Part shown: piece by piece, positions 22,384-30,251 of the stretch
Numbering within the stretch: position 1 is the stretch's first letter
Layout: each line of letters starts with the position of its first letter
NCBI GenBank assembly: GCA_964354265.1
Contig: CAYGYY010000021.1
Coordinates: 1-30,537 of the forward strand
Source: Fen731 sp964354265
Lineage (GTDB): Bacteria; Actinomycetota; Humimicrobiia; Humimicrobiales; Humimicrobiaceae
Reading direction: 5' to 3'
DNA: 30,537 bases
Program-made: the position numbers and the translations under genes
The notes under the pieces: model-generated
The model's database searches: none
Told to the model about the DNA's origin: nothing
Seen by the model: the letters and a program-made list of their open reading frames with translations, nothing else

Positions 22384-23694
22384 ATGACTTTTATGAGCAC
22401 TGCAAATACAGTCTTGCTAAGGATAATAGAAATAGGCCCTGTTATAATCATTCCTTCAATATTGTTTCTAATAGGCCTGGTTACAACAAGAAATATTTTA
22501 AAAAACCTGCTTTACTGTTTCCTGGTCTTTGTGGGAATGATGGGAATGGCAATAATGCTTACGCTGTTTATAAATTTTTTTGAACCCCTTATAAACACGA
22601 TAGTCGCCGGCTCAAACAGGGAACTCATTGTAATGGATACCGGATGGATCGCAGCAAAACATGTCATTATAAACTCACCTGTAACACTTTATACAGTGAT
22701 CGCAATCGCTGTCCTAAACCTTTTAATGTTAATACTCCGGCTTACCAGGACAATCAATATTGACCTGTGGAACTGGTCTGCAGCCCTGTTTGCCGCTTCA
22801 ATGGTCTTTGCAATAACTGAAATAGGCTGGCTTGGGGTAATTGTAGCAGTAATAATCTATGCGATTACACTTGTAATAGGAGACATATATGCTCCGTACA
22901 TTGAGAGCTTTTATGGAATAAAAGGCATATCAAACCCTCAAACCCAGACAGTGATATGGGCTCCGGTGACTCATGCTATTAATGCAATTCTGAACAGGAT
23001 TCCCGGTATCAGGAGGATGCATATATTTTATGGTGAGATCCAGTACAAACTAGGCATTTTCTCCGAGCCTATGATATTTGGATTCTTAATAGGATTTATA
23101 ATAGGGCTCATCACAAAGTACAGAGAATTTGCACTCGGTACCTGGCCTAACATACTTTATGCGCTTGGAGCGGGGCTTGAACTCGCTGTGATAATGATAC
23201 TTATGCCAAGATTTGTGAATATAATGTATAAAGGGCTTTACCCGGCAATAAGTAATATAAAAAGTTTTTTAAGCAGGAGGATAACAAAAAGAGAGCTGTA
23301 CATAGGTATGGACGCCTTAATTTTTGCAGGACATCCTGCTGTAATCGGACTTTCAATAATAGTAATTCCCCTGTCAGTTTATCTTGCAACATTACTGCCG
23401 GGAAATAATATTTTACCTTCATCAGACCTGGTTATTGTTCCATTTATACTTGTGTGGGCCGTAGCGCCGTCAAGAGGCGATATTTTCAGGAGTTTTATTT
23501 CCGCAGTCATCATTATCCCGCTGACATTATGGATAAGCAGCGATATGGGAACTCTTTTTACAAATTTTTTCAGCAAATATAATATTGAGATAACAGAGGG
23601 AGCAAGCAGGATATCGAGCTATGGAGCAGGTTCGAACTGGATTTTTTGGATAATACTGCAAATCCTCAAACCGCTGCTAAATCTGTTTTCGTGA
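22384..23694 (+). CDS. Orphan PTS EIIC, galactitol (GAT) type
   Basis: A roughly 436-residue polytopic membrane protein with about ten or more hydrophobic spans. It matches the EIIC-GAT/galactitol permease family: an N-terminal GPVIIIPSILFLIGL segment, TGWIAAKHVI, a central soluble loop near GIRRMHIFYGEIQYKLGIFSEP, and C-terminal segments such as HPAVIGLSI and FILVWAVAPSRGDIFR. No EIIA, EIIB, HPr or polyol-phosphate dehydrogenase gene is next to it, so it either borrows general PTS parts or works as a non-PTS transporter. The start is uncertain: ATG 22384, ATG 22393 and TTG 22375 are close together and none has a strong ribosome binding site. It is divergent from the SorC regulator and shares the palindrome, so it probably imports the substrate or inducer of the E1/E2 operon. 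Confidence 0.82.
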   Translation: MTFMSTANTVLLRIIEIGPVIIIPSILFLIGLVTTRNILKNLLYCFLVFVGMMGMAIMLTLFINFFEPLINTIVAGSNRELIVMDTGWIAAKHVIINSPVTLYTVIAIAVLNLLMLILRLTRTINIDLWNWSAALFAASMVFAITEIGWLGVIVAVIIYAITLVIGDIYAPYIESFYGIKGISNPQTQTVIWAPVTHAINAILNRIPGIRRMHIFYGEIQYKLGIFSEPMIFGFLIGFIIGLITKYREFALGTWPNILYALGAGLELAVIMILMPRFVNIMYKGLYPAISNIKSFLSRRITKRELYIGMDALIFAGHPAVIGLSIIVIPLSVYLATLLPGNNILPSSDLVIVPFILVWAVAPSRGDIFRSFISAVIIIPLTLWISSDMGTLFTNFFSKYNIEITEGASRISSYGAGSNWIFWIILQILKPLLNLFS

Positions 23695-23741
23695 GTATTT
23701 GCAGAGCCTGCCCAGGCGCCTGTTTCAGGAACGCTGCAGAG

Positions 23742-24218
23742 TTACTGGTTTTTAAAAATCCTGTGAAAATATTCGGTATACAGGTTTCTTCTTGTTTCTT
23801 TCTGGTCTTCTATTAAAACAATCCCGTTCTGTTCAAGGGTCAGGTGTATTTTCCTGTCATTATGCATTATTAAAGATCTTGCATTAAATATGCTGGCCCT
23901 GCTTACCCACAATCCTGATTCCATGGATATATAAGGGAAAAAAGAATACTGCTTCATCGTGTCTTCCCAGTTTATGTCTATTCTTTCAATCAGGTCAGGG
24001 TAACTAATATGCGGGTTTTCCTTTAATATGGACCTTGCCTGCTGGATGACCTCATTTGTAACCCTTTTTTCGATCCTCTTGAGATTATAAGAGGCTAAGG
24101 TTAGAAATATACCATATATGATGATAAACGGGATAAAATAGTAATAATAGCTGTCAATAAATCTTATTAAAAACCTTCCAGTTTCTCCTAAAAACGTATC
24201 AAGCCAGATATTTGCCAT
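23742..24218 (-). CDS. Single-span membrane protein of unknown function
   Basis: A 158-residue protein that I do not recognise. A hydrophobic span covers about residues 26-43, preceded by a short segment with a run of four tyrosines (SYYYYF). The remaining 115 residues are soluble and charged, with a helical stretch (RIEKRVTNEVIQQARSIL) and a compact alpha/beta end in which LTLEQNGIVLIE looks like a beta hairpin, as in winged-helix or PH-like folds. GAGGAT lies ten bases before ATG 24218, which supports a real gene. It is convergent with the EIIC gene (47-base gap, containing CAGGCGCCTG) and follows another small membrane protein on the same strand after 185 bases. Confidence 0.6.
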   Translation of the reverse strand: MANIWLDTFLGETGRFLIRFIDSYYYYFIPFIIIYGIFLTLASYNLKRIEKRVTNEVIQQARSILKENPHISYPDLIERIDINWEDTMKQYSFFPYISMESGLWVSRASIFNARSLIMHNDRKIHLTLEQNGIVLIEDQKETRRNLYTEYFHRIFKNQ

Positions 24219-24403
24219 AATTTAAAAATCCTCAGCAATTAATTGATAAATATATGTTGCATGGAATTGTAAATATTTTGCACTATCTTAAAATTATACA
24301 TTATTTTAAATTTTTTTTCTTTTTTACCGGTCACAGGGATTTTTTTATTAATCTAAAACCCCCAATGGCTATTTTCCAAAACATCTGTCCCGATTACCGG
24401 TTA

Positions 24404-24859
24404 TCAATGGTTCTCAGTCAGCGCTTTTATAAAAAGTGCAAGATAGCACAAGGCAATTGGAGGGATACCGATAAATGTGAATAACAGTCCCCTTGAAACG
24501 CGGTGCGCCGACCTTGTCTGTTTAATGTTGGCTATCAGGCTTAGCAAAAATAAGACACCGGACCCTAATACGAGCGCAGCCAGTAATGCCACCATTGCAT
24601 AAGCAAATACAACTGCGCCATTCTGCATAAACCTGATACCGCTAAAAATGGTTAGTATATAAAAAGCAAAAGTGAAATACCCTGCTGCAGCTACAGCAAT
24701 GCCAAGTTTAAAATTCCTGCCCTCTTTCCGGATTTCTCCCGGAGCGGACGGTTTGAATCCTGGTGAAGTATTAACATCAGGTTTTATGTCCTGGATGTTG
24801 CTATATCCTTTTTTATAGTCATTACTGAACCTTATCGGTTCAAGATTTGCCATTTCCAT
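24404..24859 (-). CDS. Small three-span membrane protein of unknown function
   Basis: A 151-residue protein with a polar N-terminal region (1-50, proline- and lysine-rich) and three hydrophobic spans at about 52-73, 82-110 and 124-146. I do not recognise a family; the layout resembles small DUF4190-type membrane proteins, but this is weak. The start is set by AGGAGG five bases before ATG 24857-24859. A longer open frame upstream to 24949 has no ribosome binding site. It is divergent from the XRE regulator, whose promoter palindrome lies about 75 bases upstream, so the regulator could also act on this gene. Confidence 0.65.
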   Translation of the reverse strand: MEMANLEPIRFSNDYKKGYSNIQDIKPDVNTSPGFKPSAPGEIRKEGRNFKLGIAVAAAGYFTFAFYILTIFSGIRFMQNGAVVFAYAMVALLAALVLGSGVLFLLSLIANIKQTRSAHRVSRGLLFTFIGIPPIALCYLALFIKALTENH

Positions 24860-24930
24860 TTTTACCTCCTGGAATAATGGAAAAATAATTCTTCTGCAAC
24901 TTGCATTATTGTATACTATTATATAAAATA

Positions 24931-24948
24931 TGTATATAATAATATACA
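24931..24948 (+). promoter_or_regulatory. 18-bp palindrome overlapping the promoter of the XRE regulator
   Basis: TGTATAT and ATATACA form a perfect inverted repeat around an AATA spacer, ending three bases before the regulator ATG at 24952. A perfect TATAAT (24935-24940) lies inside the repeat. Transcription would start near 24947, giving an almost leaderless message, which fits the lack of a ribosome binding site. A further TGTATAC half-site lies at 24910-24916. Autoregulation by the encoded XRE protein is the simplest reading. Confidence 0.5.
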
Positions 24949-24951
24949 TCG

Positions 24952-25197
24952 ATGATTTTTATGTCAAGTACAAATAATGAAAATAAGCTAATAAAGCTGG
25001 GAAATAACCTTAGAAAACTCAGGTTTGAGCATAACGAGCTCTCGCAGCTTGAACTTGCAAATGCTGTCGGGGTCACGAGATTAACTATCCACTCAATAGA
25101 AACGGGAAAATTCAATCCTTCGGTTTTTCTTGCCTTGAAGATAGCAAAATTCTTTGACAGGCCTCTGGAGGATGTCTTTTTTCTTTACTATGAGTAA
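24952..25197 (+). CDS. Small XRE-family (YozG-like) helix-turn-helix regulator
   Basis: An 81-residue protein that is nearly all one Cro/C1-type helix-turn-helix. GNNLRKLRFEHNELSQLELA (about 18-37) is followed by GVTRLTIHSIETGKFNPS (40-57) and LALKIAKFFDRPLEDVF (60-76). The SQLELANAVGVTRLTIHSIE recognition unit is canonical. Either ATG 24952 or ATG 24961 could be the start; neither has a ribosome binding site, and the palindrome directly upstream holds the likely promoter. Proteins of this class commonly sit beside small membrane-protein genes that they regulate, and here two polytopic membrane proteins follow (136-base gap). It has no toxin-antitoxin or phage context. DNA binding is confident; its targets are inferred. 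Confidence 0.88.
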   Translation: MIFMSSTNNENKLIKLGNNLRKLRFEHNELSQLELANAVGVTRLTIHSIETGKFNPSVFLALKIAKFFDRPLEDVFFLYYE

Positions 25198-25333
25198 TTT
25201 TTAAAAAAAGAACTTACTTTAAAAATATTATTTTTTTTTATAAACAGGGGGGGCACAAAAAAAGTGGTATTTCGACATATAGAAACACAAAGTGAAAAAA
25301 TTTTGACTGATATCCCTGAAAGGAGAAGGCTAC

Positions 25334-26242
25334 ATGAATAATGCCATCAGAATAAGCAGGAAAGCTACAATAGTTCTTTGCATTATTTCAGCTTTTGGTT
25401 TCATATTCAATTCTATTATTTATATAATGATGCATCTTAAGATTTCAGGAAACATGGATATCTCTGCATTTATCAACAGTATTTCCATTTATATCGGTAT
25501 AGGCATGATTATGCTTTTGCTTTTCCACTTTGCCGCCCTGACAACAATTATCCTTACAATGAAGGTTGCCAGCAAGGATAGCGTGGTACTGTCTTTTATC
25601 TTTTTCCTTTCAATTGTTTCTTTAGTAATGATATTCGGGGATTTTGCGCTTTGCAGCGATATTGTGAAAGAATACAGGGCAGGACTGATTGAAGGGATAT
25701 TTTCCGAGTTTCTCATATTATATTTCAGCCAGCTGCTGCATCTTGTTTTCTATGTATTTGCTGTAATCCTTATCTTTATAACTGGTAAAAAGCAGAAACC
25801 CGGCAAAGAAGGAAGTCCGGCAGTAAAAGACGAGGCTATATTTATAGATGTGCAGTATGTCGGTATTTTTACATCTATCTTTGGTCTTGCGATACTGATA
25901 GCCCTTTCCTTCTTCACGCCTCTATGGGCAATTAAAAAAGGTATAATAATGTTATGCATCATTCTGGTGCTGCCATATGCAATGATAGTCATCTATTGGC
26001 TTGTACTAAAAATAAGAGATCGTATTACAGAATGGTATGATGAAAAGCAGTTCCAGGATGTGACCAAAGCAAGTTTCATGTCACTGCTTGCCTCTATGGT
26101 CATACTTGCAGCGTTTTTTCTTATCCAGAATCTTTACAGCAAATTTGCGCTGATGAATGTCATATGGTTTCCCCTGTATTTCTTTATTACACTACTCATT
26201 TTTTCAAGCATTGTATTATATCTGAATAAGAAAGCAGGTTAA
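25334..26242 (+). CDS. Polytopic membrane protein of unknown function
   Basis: A 302-residue protein with roughly eight hydrophobic spans (for example about 10-33, 47-75, 80-103, 125-150, 173-196, 200-223, 245-264 and 272-296). A charged cytoplasmic loop (GKKQKPGKEGSPAVKDE) sits near the middle. I do not recognise a characterised family. AAAGGAG lies about eight bases before ATG 25334. Its stop overlaps the next gene's start (TAATG), so the two are translationally coupled. The pair probably forms one membrane unit under control of the upstream XRE regulator. It has no transporter ATPase motif, catalytic motif or signal peptide that I can see. Confidence 0.75.
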   Translation: MNNAIRISRKATIVLCIISAFGFIFNSIIYIMMHLKISGNMDISAFINSISIYIGIGMIMLLLFHFAALTTIILTMKVASKDSVVLSFIFFLSIVSLVMIFGDFALCSDIVKEYRAGLIEGIFSEFLILYFSQLLHLVFYVFAVILIFITGKKQKPGKEGSPAVKDEAIFIDVQYVGIFTSIFGLAILIALSFFTPLWAIKKGIIMLCIILVLPYAMIVIYWLVLKIRDRITEWYDEKQFQDVTKASFMSLLASMVILAAFFLIQNLYSKFALMNVIWFPLYFFITLLIFSSIVLYLNKKAG

Positions 26243-27732
26243 TGATTTTTAAAGCGCAAAATAACCCGGAAAACAAAAAATACCTGCTTCTTCTATATGG
26301 CGCAATAATCGGGATAGCATTCGATATCCTTTTCTATAATAAGACGCTTGGGATTTCTTATATTATTTTCATTGTCATGATATTGTTGACTCTGGTTTTA
26401 TTCTTTTTGGGTGATTTAAAAAAATTAAATAATTATGCCTGGTTTTTTACAATCCCCATATTATTGCTGTCATCGGCTTTCTTTATTTTTTCTAACCAGG
26501 TACTCAAGATTATAAATTACCTCATCATACCACTGTTGATAATAATGCTTGTTACTCTGGCTGCTAAAGTGAATAAATCAGATTGGTCAGATATAAGATT
26601 CGCTGGAGATATTGTCAAAAGGATTTTTGTCCCCTTCAGATTTATCCACCGGCCTTTTACTGAACTATCCAATAAGACTGGCGATGATGATAAAAACTAT
26701 AGAAGCAGGACCCTGCCAAAAGTTATAATCGGATTGTTAATTTCAATTCCGATTCTTGCAATCATTTTGTGGCTTCTCTCTTCTGCAGATATTGTATTTA
26801 AAAATTTATTTATAAACATGCCCGCTATGAAAATACTCAAACATTCCCTGATAATTATCTTTGTTTCAGTTTATGCAATTTGCTTCTTTTGGACTTTGCT
26901 GAAAGCATTTAATGAAAGAAAGGAAATTGTATCAAACAAAAAACAATGGAGACTATTTCTGGATCCTGTCGTCTTATTGACTATACTGATTTTAATAAAT
27001 GTTGTTTATACCATATTTTCTGTTATTCAATTTACATATCTTTTTGGCGGTGATTCTTTTATCCTGCCTTCTGATTTTACCTATGCAGAATATGCAAGAA
27101 GGGGTTTTGTCGAACTTATTGTCGTAACTATCATAAATTTTGGAATTTTAATTTTTGGCATCACATTTGTCAAAAAAGAAAGTAACAGGACTTTTACCGT
27201 TATTAAATCATTTCTTACCCTGCTGGTGATTTTTACTTTCATTTTGCTGATTTCAGCTTTCTACAGGATGCTGGTTTATGAACAAGCCTATGGTTTTACA
27301 TACCTCAGGATATTCGTCCAGACTTTCATGATAATGATGTTTTTTTTATTTATTATCAATATCATTTATATCTGGTATGCTAAGCTCCCGATAATTAAAT
27401 CATATTTCATAATATCTCTTTCAATTTATATAATCATGAATTTTGCAAATGTGGATACTATAATAGCTAAAAATAACATTAACCGTTACTATGAGACCGG
27501 TGAGATAGACATAGTTTATTTGAACGGTCTCTCCTACGATGCTATACCGGATATGCAGAGCTTCTATACTTCAATAAAAAATTCAACGGACCCGGAAGAG
27601 AAACAAATGGCCGAAGATATACTGAAAAATTTTGAGGAAAAAAAATCAGAACTCATAAATCAAAAAAGCTGGCAGAGTTACAATATCTCAAAATATGAAG
27701 CTGAAAAAATAATTGACCAGGAACTGCAATAA
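26242..27732 (+). CDS. DUF4153/DUF4173-like polytopic membrane protein
   Basis: A 496-residue protein with about eleven or twelve hydrophobic spans and a soluble C-terminal tail (from about 405). Segments match the DUF4153/DUF4173 family, notably YAEYARRGFVELIVV in the centre, YRMLVYEQAYGFTYLRIFV, and a late FANVDTIIAKNNINRY motif followed by the soluble tail with YLNGLSYDA. Function is unknown in the family; members often occur beside small XRE regulators. The start overlaps the previous stop by one base (TAATG), showing tight coupling. It ends 42 bases before the convergent methyltransferase gene. The family call rests on recognised segments and topology, not a search. Confidence 0.75.
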   Translation: MIFKAQNNPENKKYLLLLYGAIIGIAFDILFYNKTLGISYIIFIVMILLTLVLFFLGDLKKLNNYAWFFTIPILLLSSAFFIFSNQVLKIINYLIIPLLIIMLVTLAAKVNKSDWSDIRFAGDIVKRIFVPFRFIHRPFTELSNKTGDDDKNYRSRTLPKVIIGLLISIPILAIILWLLSSADIVFKNLFINMPAMKILKHSLIIIFVSVYAICFFWTLLKAFNERKEIVSNKKQWRLFLDPVVLLTILILINVVYTIFSVIQFTYLFGGDSFILPSDFTYAEYARRGFVELIVVTIINFGILIFGITFVKKESNRTFTVIKSFLTLLVIFTFILLISAFYRMLVYEQAYGFTYLRIFVQTFMIMMFFLFIINIIYIWYAKLPIIKSYFIISLSIYIIMNFANVDTIIAKNNINRYYETGEIDIVYLNGLSYDAIPDMQSFYTSIKNSTDPEEKQMAEDILKNFEEKKSELINQKSWQSYNISKYEAEKIIDQELQ

Positions 27733-27774
27733 AATCCTGCCTGATATAATATGGCATTTAAAATTTAGTGATGA

Positions 27775-28794
27775 TTATACTTTATATTCCCTTCCGACCC
27801 TTACAAACCTTCTAATGTTTTCAGCAGGTGTTTCCTGGGGAAGGTCGCATCCTGTACTCAGGATAAAATTGGGGTATTTGCTTGTTTCATCAAGAAGTTC
27901 TGTAACTTCTTTTTCGACTTCATGAGGTTTTCCCCTGAGCATTGTCTTGCATGGGCTTATATTTCCTATCACTGCAACATTCGCAGGAACTATTTCAAGG
28001 ACTGTTTTAAGGTCAACACCCATGTCTTTGGAATCAAGGCTTAAGCCATTTATGCCAGATTCCACCATTCTGTCAATTAAGTGCATGGTATTCCCGCATG
28101 TATGGTATACGGTATTGACTTTGCTATATTTAATGCTCTCGATTATATGTTTTACATAGAATGCTGAAAATTCAGAAAACTGGTTAGGCCCCAGCATTAC
28201 TGCAGTTGGTTCAAGGATAACAATGAGTTCAGCGCCTGCAGATATCAAAAGAGTTGCATATTCCCTGATTTTTTCCGTTACAAAATCACAAAGCTTGTGA
28301 AGCTTATACGGCTCAACCGCAGTTGCTATGGCAGCTTCATCTGCGCCCATAATAAGAGCTGCAACAGAATAGGGCCCGGTAATATAAGCGCCTCTTAGGA
28401 CATTGTCCGGCAGTCCCACGCTCATGAGCTTTACTGTTTCTGCATAACCTATGACGCGCGAATCAAAAGAAATATTTATTTCCTGCAACCTTTCTATTTC
28501 TTCCATATCGAATCTTGATTTAGGCACCGTTGCAGAATCTTCTTTTGGAAATACTGTATATCTTCCAAGTGCATTTGCTTCCACTGAAAGGTCCATCAGG
28601 GGGAATGCGGCATCGGGCTTGAATTCATCGACAACTTTTTTTATTGCCTTATAGTGTTCACCGAAATTCTGCTGGGCAAGTTTTATATCGGCTCCTGTCA
28701 GCTCCACCCCAGGAAACCCACAAAGCGGTGCAACGAGCCTTCTATGCTCATTATATGATTTATTTGCAAGCTCTATTAAATCTCTTTCTTTCAT
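27775..28794 (-). CDS. UroD/MtaA-family corrinoid-type methyltransferase
   Basis: A 339-residue member of the uroporphyrinogen decarboxylase superfamily, in the MtaA/MtbA-type cobamide methyltransferase branch rather than the heme enzyme HemE. The zinc-thiol site is present: H231 and C233 in YHTCGNT, and C316 in STGCDLPQETP. Heme UroD lacks this HxC...C triad. Family members move a methyl group from methyl-corrinoid protein to a thiol or folate. The start is ATG 28792-28794 with AAGGA five bases upstream; a TTG five codons earlier is less likely. No corrinoid protein, MtaB/MttB partner or reductive activator lies next to it, so the donor and acceptor are unknown. It is convergent with the membrane protein pair and is followed upstream by tRNA-Ala. 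Confidence 0.85.
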   Translation of the reverse strand: MKERDLIELANKSYNEHRRLVAPLCGFPGVELTGADIKLAQQNFGEHYKAIKKVVDEFKPDAAFPLMDLSVEANALGRYTVFPKEDSATVPKSRFDMEEIERLQEINISFDSRVIGYAETVKLMSVGLPDNVLRGAYITGPYSVAALIMGADEAAIATAVEPYKLHKLCDFVTEKIREYATLLISAGAELIVILEPTAVMLGPNQFSEFSAFYVKHIIESIKYSKVNTVYHTCGNTMHLIDRMVESGINGLSLDSKDMGVDLKTVLEIVPANVAVIGNISPCKTMLRGKPHEVEKEVTELLDETSKYPNFILSTGCDLPQETPAENIRRFVRVGREYKV

Positions 28795-28905
28795 ATAATC
28801 CTTCTTCAACCCTTTCTATAACCATGGATTTTACCTGTATTTGGTGTAGATTACTGAAATTTGATTTCACAAATCCATGTCGATTCATTAAATTTGAGTG
28901 TGGTC

Positions 28906-28980
28906 TGGTGGAGATGAGCGGATTCGAACCGCCGCCCTCTTGTCTGCCAGACAAGCGTTCTCCCACTGAACTACATCCCC
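28906..28980 (-). tRNA. tRNA-Ala (anticodon GGC)
   Basis: A complete 75-base cloverleaf on the minus strand including encoded CCA. The acceptor is GGGGATG/CATCTCC with a G3:U70 wobble pair, the alanine identity element. The D-arm is GTTC/GAAC with a seven-base loop, and the anticodon stem is CTTGT/ACAAG around loop CTGGCAG, giving anticodon GGC (28946-28948) for codon GCC. The variable loop has five bases and the T-arm is GGCGG/CCGCT with TTCGAAT. The gene is flanked by a perfect inverted repeat (TTGAGTG 28894-28900 and CACTCAA 28980-28986) that would close the precursor ends. The neighbouring genes are unrelated. Confidence 0.93.
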
Positions 28981-29222
28981 ACTCAAGTACTGAATATATA
29001 CTCTAACATAATTTACATAAGCTGAGTAAATTCTGCAAGAGGTTTTATCATTACGTTGCCTTTCAGATAATAAATATTATAATTTTTAATACTATAAATC
29101 TAAAAAAAAGGTAAAATATTAGCATTGAAAACTCTGATTGCTTTTTTATTTAAATACTGCAATCGTGTTATATAGAATTACGGTTATTAGGTTACCTGTT
29201 TTTACTTTTTTATGGGGGCACT

Positions 29223-30143
29223 TTGGAAGCAATAAAAATTGAAAACCTTGTAAAAAGATATGGCAGTAAAGAGGTTTTAAGTGAAATAAATCTTTCGATT
29301 AAAGAAGGCGAGTTTTACTGCCTGATGGGCCCCAATGGTTCAGGAAAGACAACACTTACATCAATCCTTGCTTCAATCCGTGAAAAAACAAGCGGTAGTG
29401 TCGAAATATTCGGAAAACCCCCTTCACGGTCTCGGGATATAATAGGCTATATGCCGCAGGAAAATTTTTCCTCTGCTAACCTTACAGGAAGGGAAAACCT
29501 TCTTTATTTTGCAGGCCTTCTTGGCAACTCTAAAACTGATTCAAGAAAAATTGCTGATGATCTCCTGGAAAAAGTCGGTTTAAAAGATGATACAAATAAG
29601 CTTGTATCCAAGTATTCCGGCGGAATGAGGAAGAGGCTTGAACTTGCCACTATCCTTTTTACAGGTATTAAACTGCTCATCCTTGATGAGCCCACAACAG
29701 GACTTGACCCGACCGCAAGGCGGAACTTCTTTGAACTCATCGGGGAAACAAAAGGGGAAGACACCACAATATTTTTAATAACACACATCGGTTCTGATGC
29801 TGAAGCAGCAGACAGGATAGGGCTTATAGATAAAGGGAAGATAATCACAGAAGGAAGCCCTGAAGGACTTAAAAGAAATAACAACTTAAAGAACGCTCTA
29901 ACTATAGAAGCGCATACTAAAAATGACAGTATGAAGGCTCTCCTCAAAAGTTTTGCATATGATAAAGAAATAATTGAAACAGACCTTGGTTACAAGCTTT
30001 ACAGCGATGATATTGCAGAAGACATCCCAAAAATCATCAGGATTTTAGACCATGAAGGTTTTATAGTTACAAGGCTTGAGAGCACCACCTCCACTCTGGA
30101 TGACGTTTTCTTTAAGCTTACAGGCCACTCGATAAAGGATTAA
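29223..30143 (+). CDS. ABC-2 type exporter ATP-binding protein
   Basis: A 306-residue ABC ATPase of the drug/polysaccharide/natural-product exporter (DrrA-like) class. Walker A is GPNGSGKT (36-43), the Q-loop is PQE (78-80), the signature is YSGGM (131-135), Walker B is LLILDEPTTGLDP (151-163) and the switch histidine is H188 in ITHIG. A roughly 90-residue C-terminal extension, typical of this class, follows about residue 210. It starts at TTG 29223 with GGGGG four to five bases upstream, so initiation may be weak. It is followed after 108 bases by a permease gene. The exported substrate cannot be inferred. Confidence 0.92.
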   Translation: MEAIKIENLVKRYGSKEVLSEINLSIKEGEFYCLMGPNGSGKTTLTSILASIREKTSGSVEIFGKPPSRSRDIIGYMPQENFSSANLTGRENLLYFAGLLGNSKTDSRKIADDLLEKVGLKDDTNKLVSKYSGGMRKRLELATILFTGIKLLILDEPTTGLDPTARRNFFELIGETKGEDTTIFLITHIGSDAEAADRIGLIDKGKIITEGSPEGLKRNNNLKNALTIEAHTKNDSMKALLKSFAYDKEIIETDLGYKLYSDDIAEDIPKIIRILDHEGFIVTRLESTTSTLDDVFFKLTGHSIKD

Positions 30144-30251
30144 TAAAATACGGATATCAGGCCACAGTATATGTGGCAATAACATTTATAACTACAAAAC
30201 ATATGACTGAAATAATTGTAATAAATAATTTAATACAGGACTGATTTAATT

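Noticed and set aside
23695..23741. Terminator hairpin between EIIC and the convergent small gene (CAGGCGCCTG, CCTG/CAGG repeats)
   Set aside because: The inverted repeats are short and compete with one another, and no clean stem followed by a T-tract can be drawn.
24952..25197. Antitoxin of a toxin-antitoxin pair
   Set aside because: The neighbours are membrane proteins without any toxin fold, and spacing and orientation fit regulator-plus-membrane-protein units instead.
27775..28794. Heme-pathway uroporphyrinogen decarboxylase (hemE)
   Set aside because: It has the HxC...C zinc triad of methylcobamide methyltransferases and lacks the HemE N-terminal substrate motif; there is no heme gene nearby.
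28906..28980. Reading the tRNA as tRNA-Gly because GCC appears in the anticodon region on the + strand
   Set aside because: The cloverleaf, CCA end and T-arm only work on the minus strand, where the anticodon is GGC and the acceptor has the alanine-specific G3:U70 pair.
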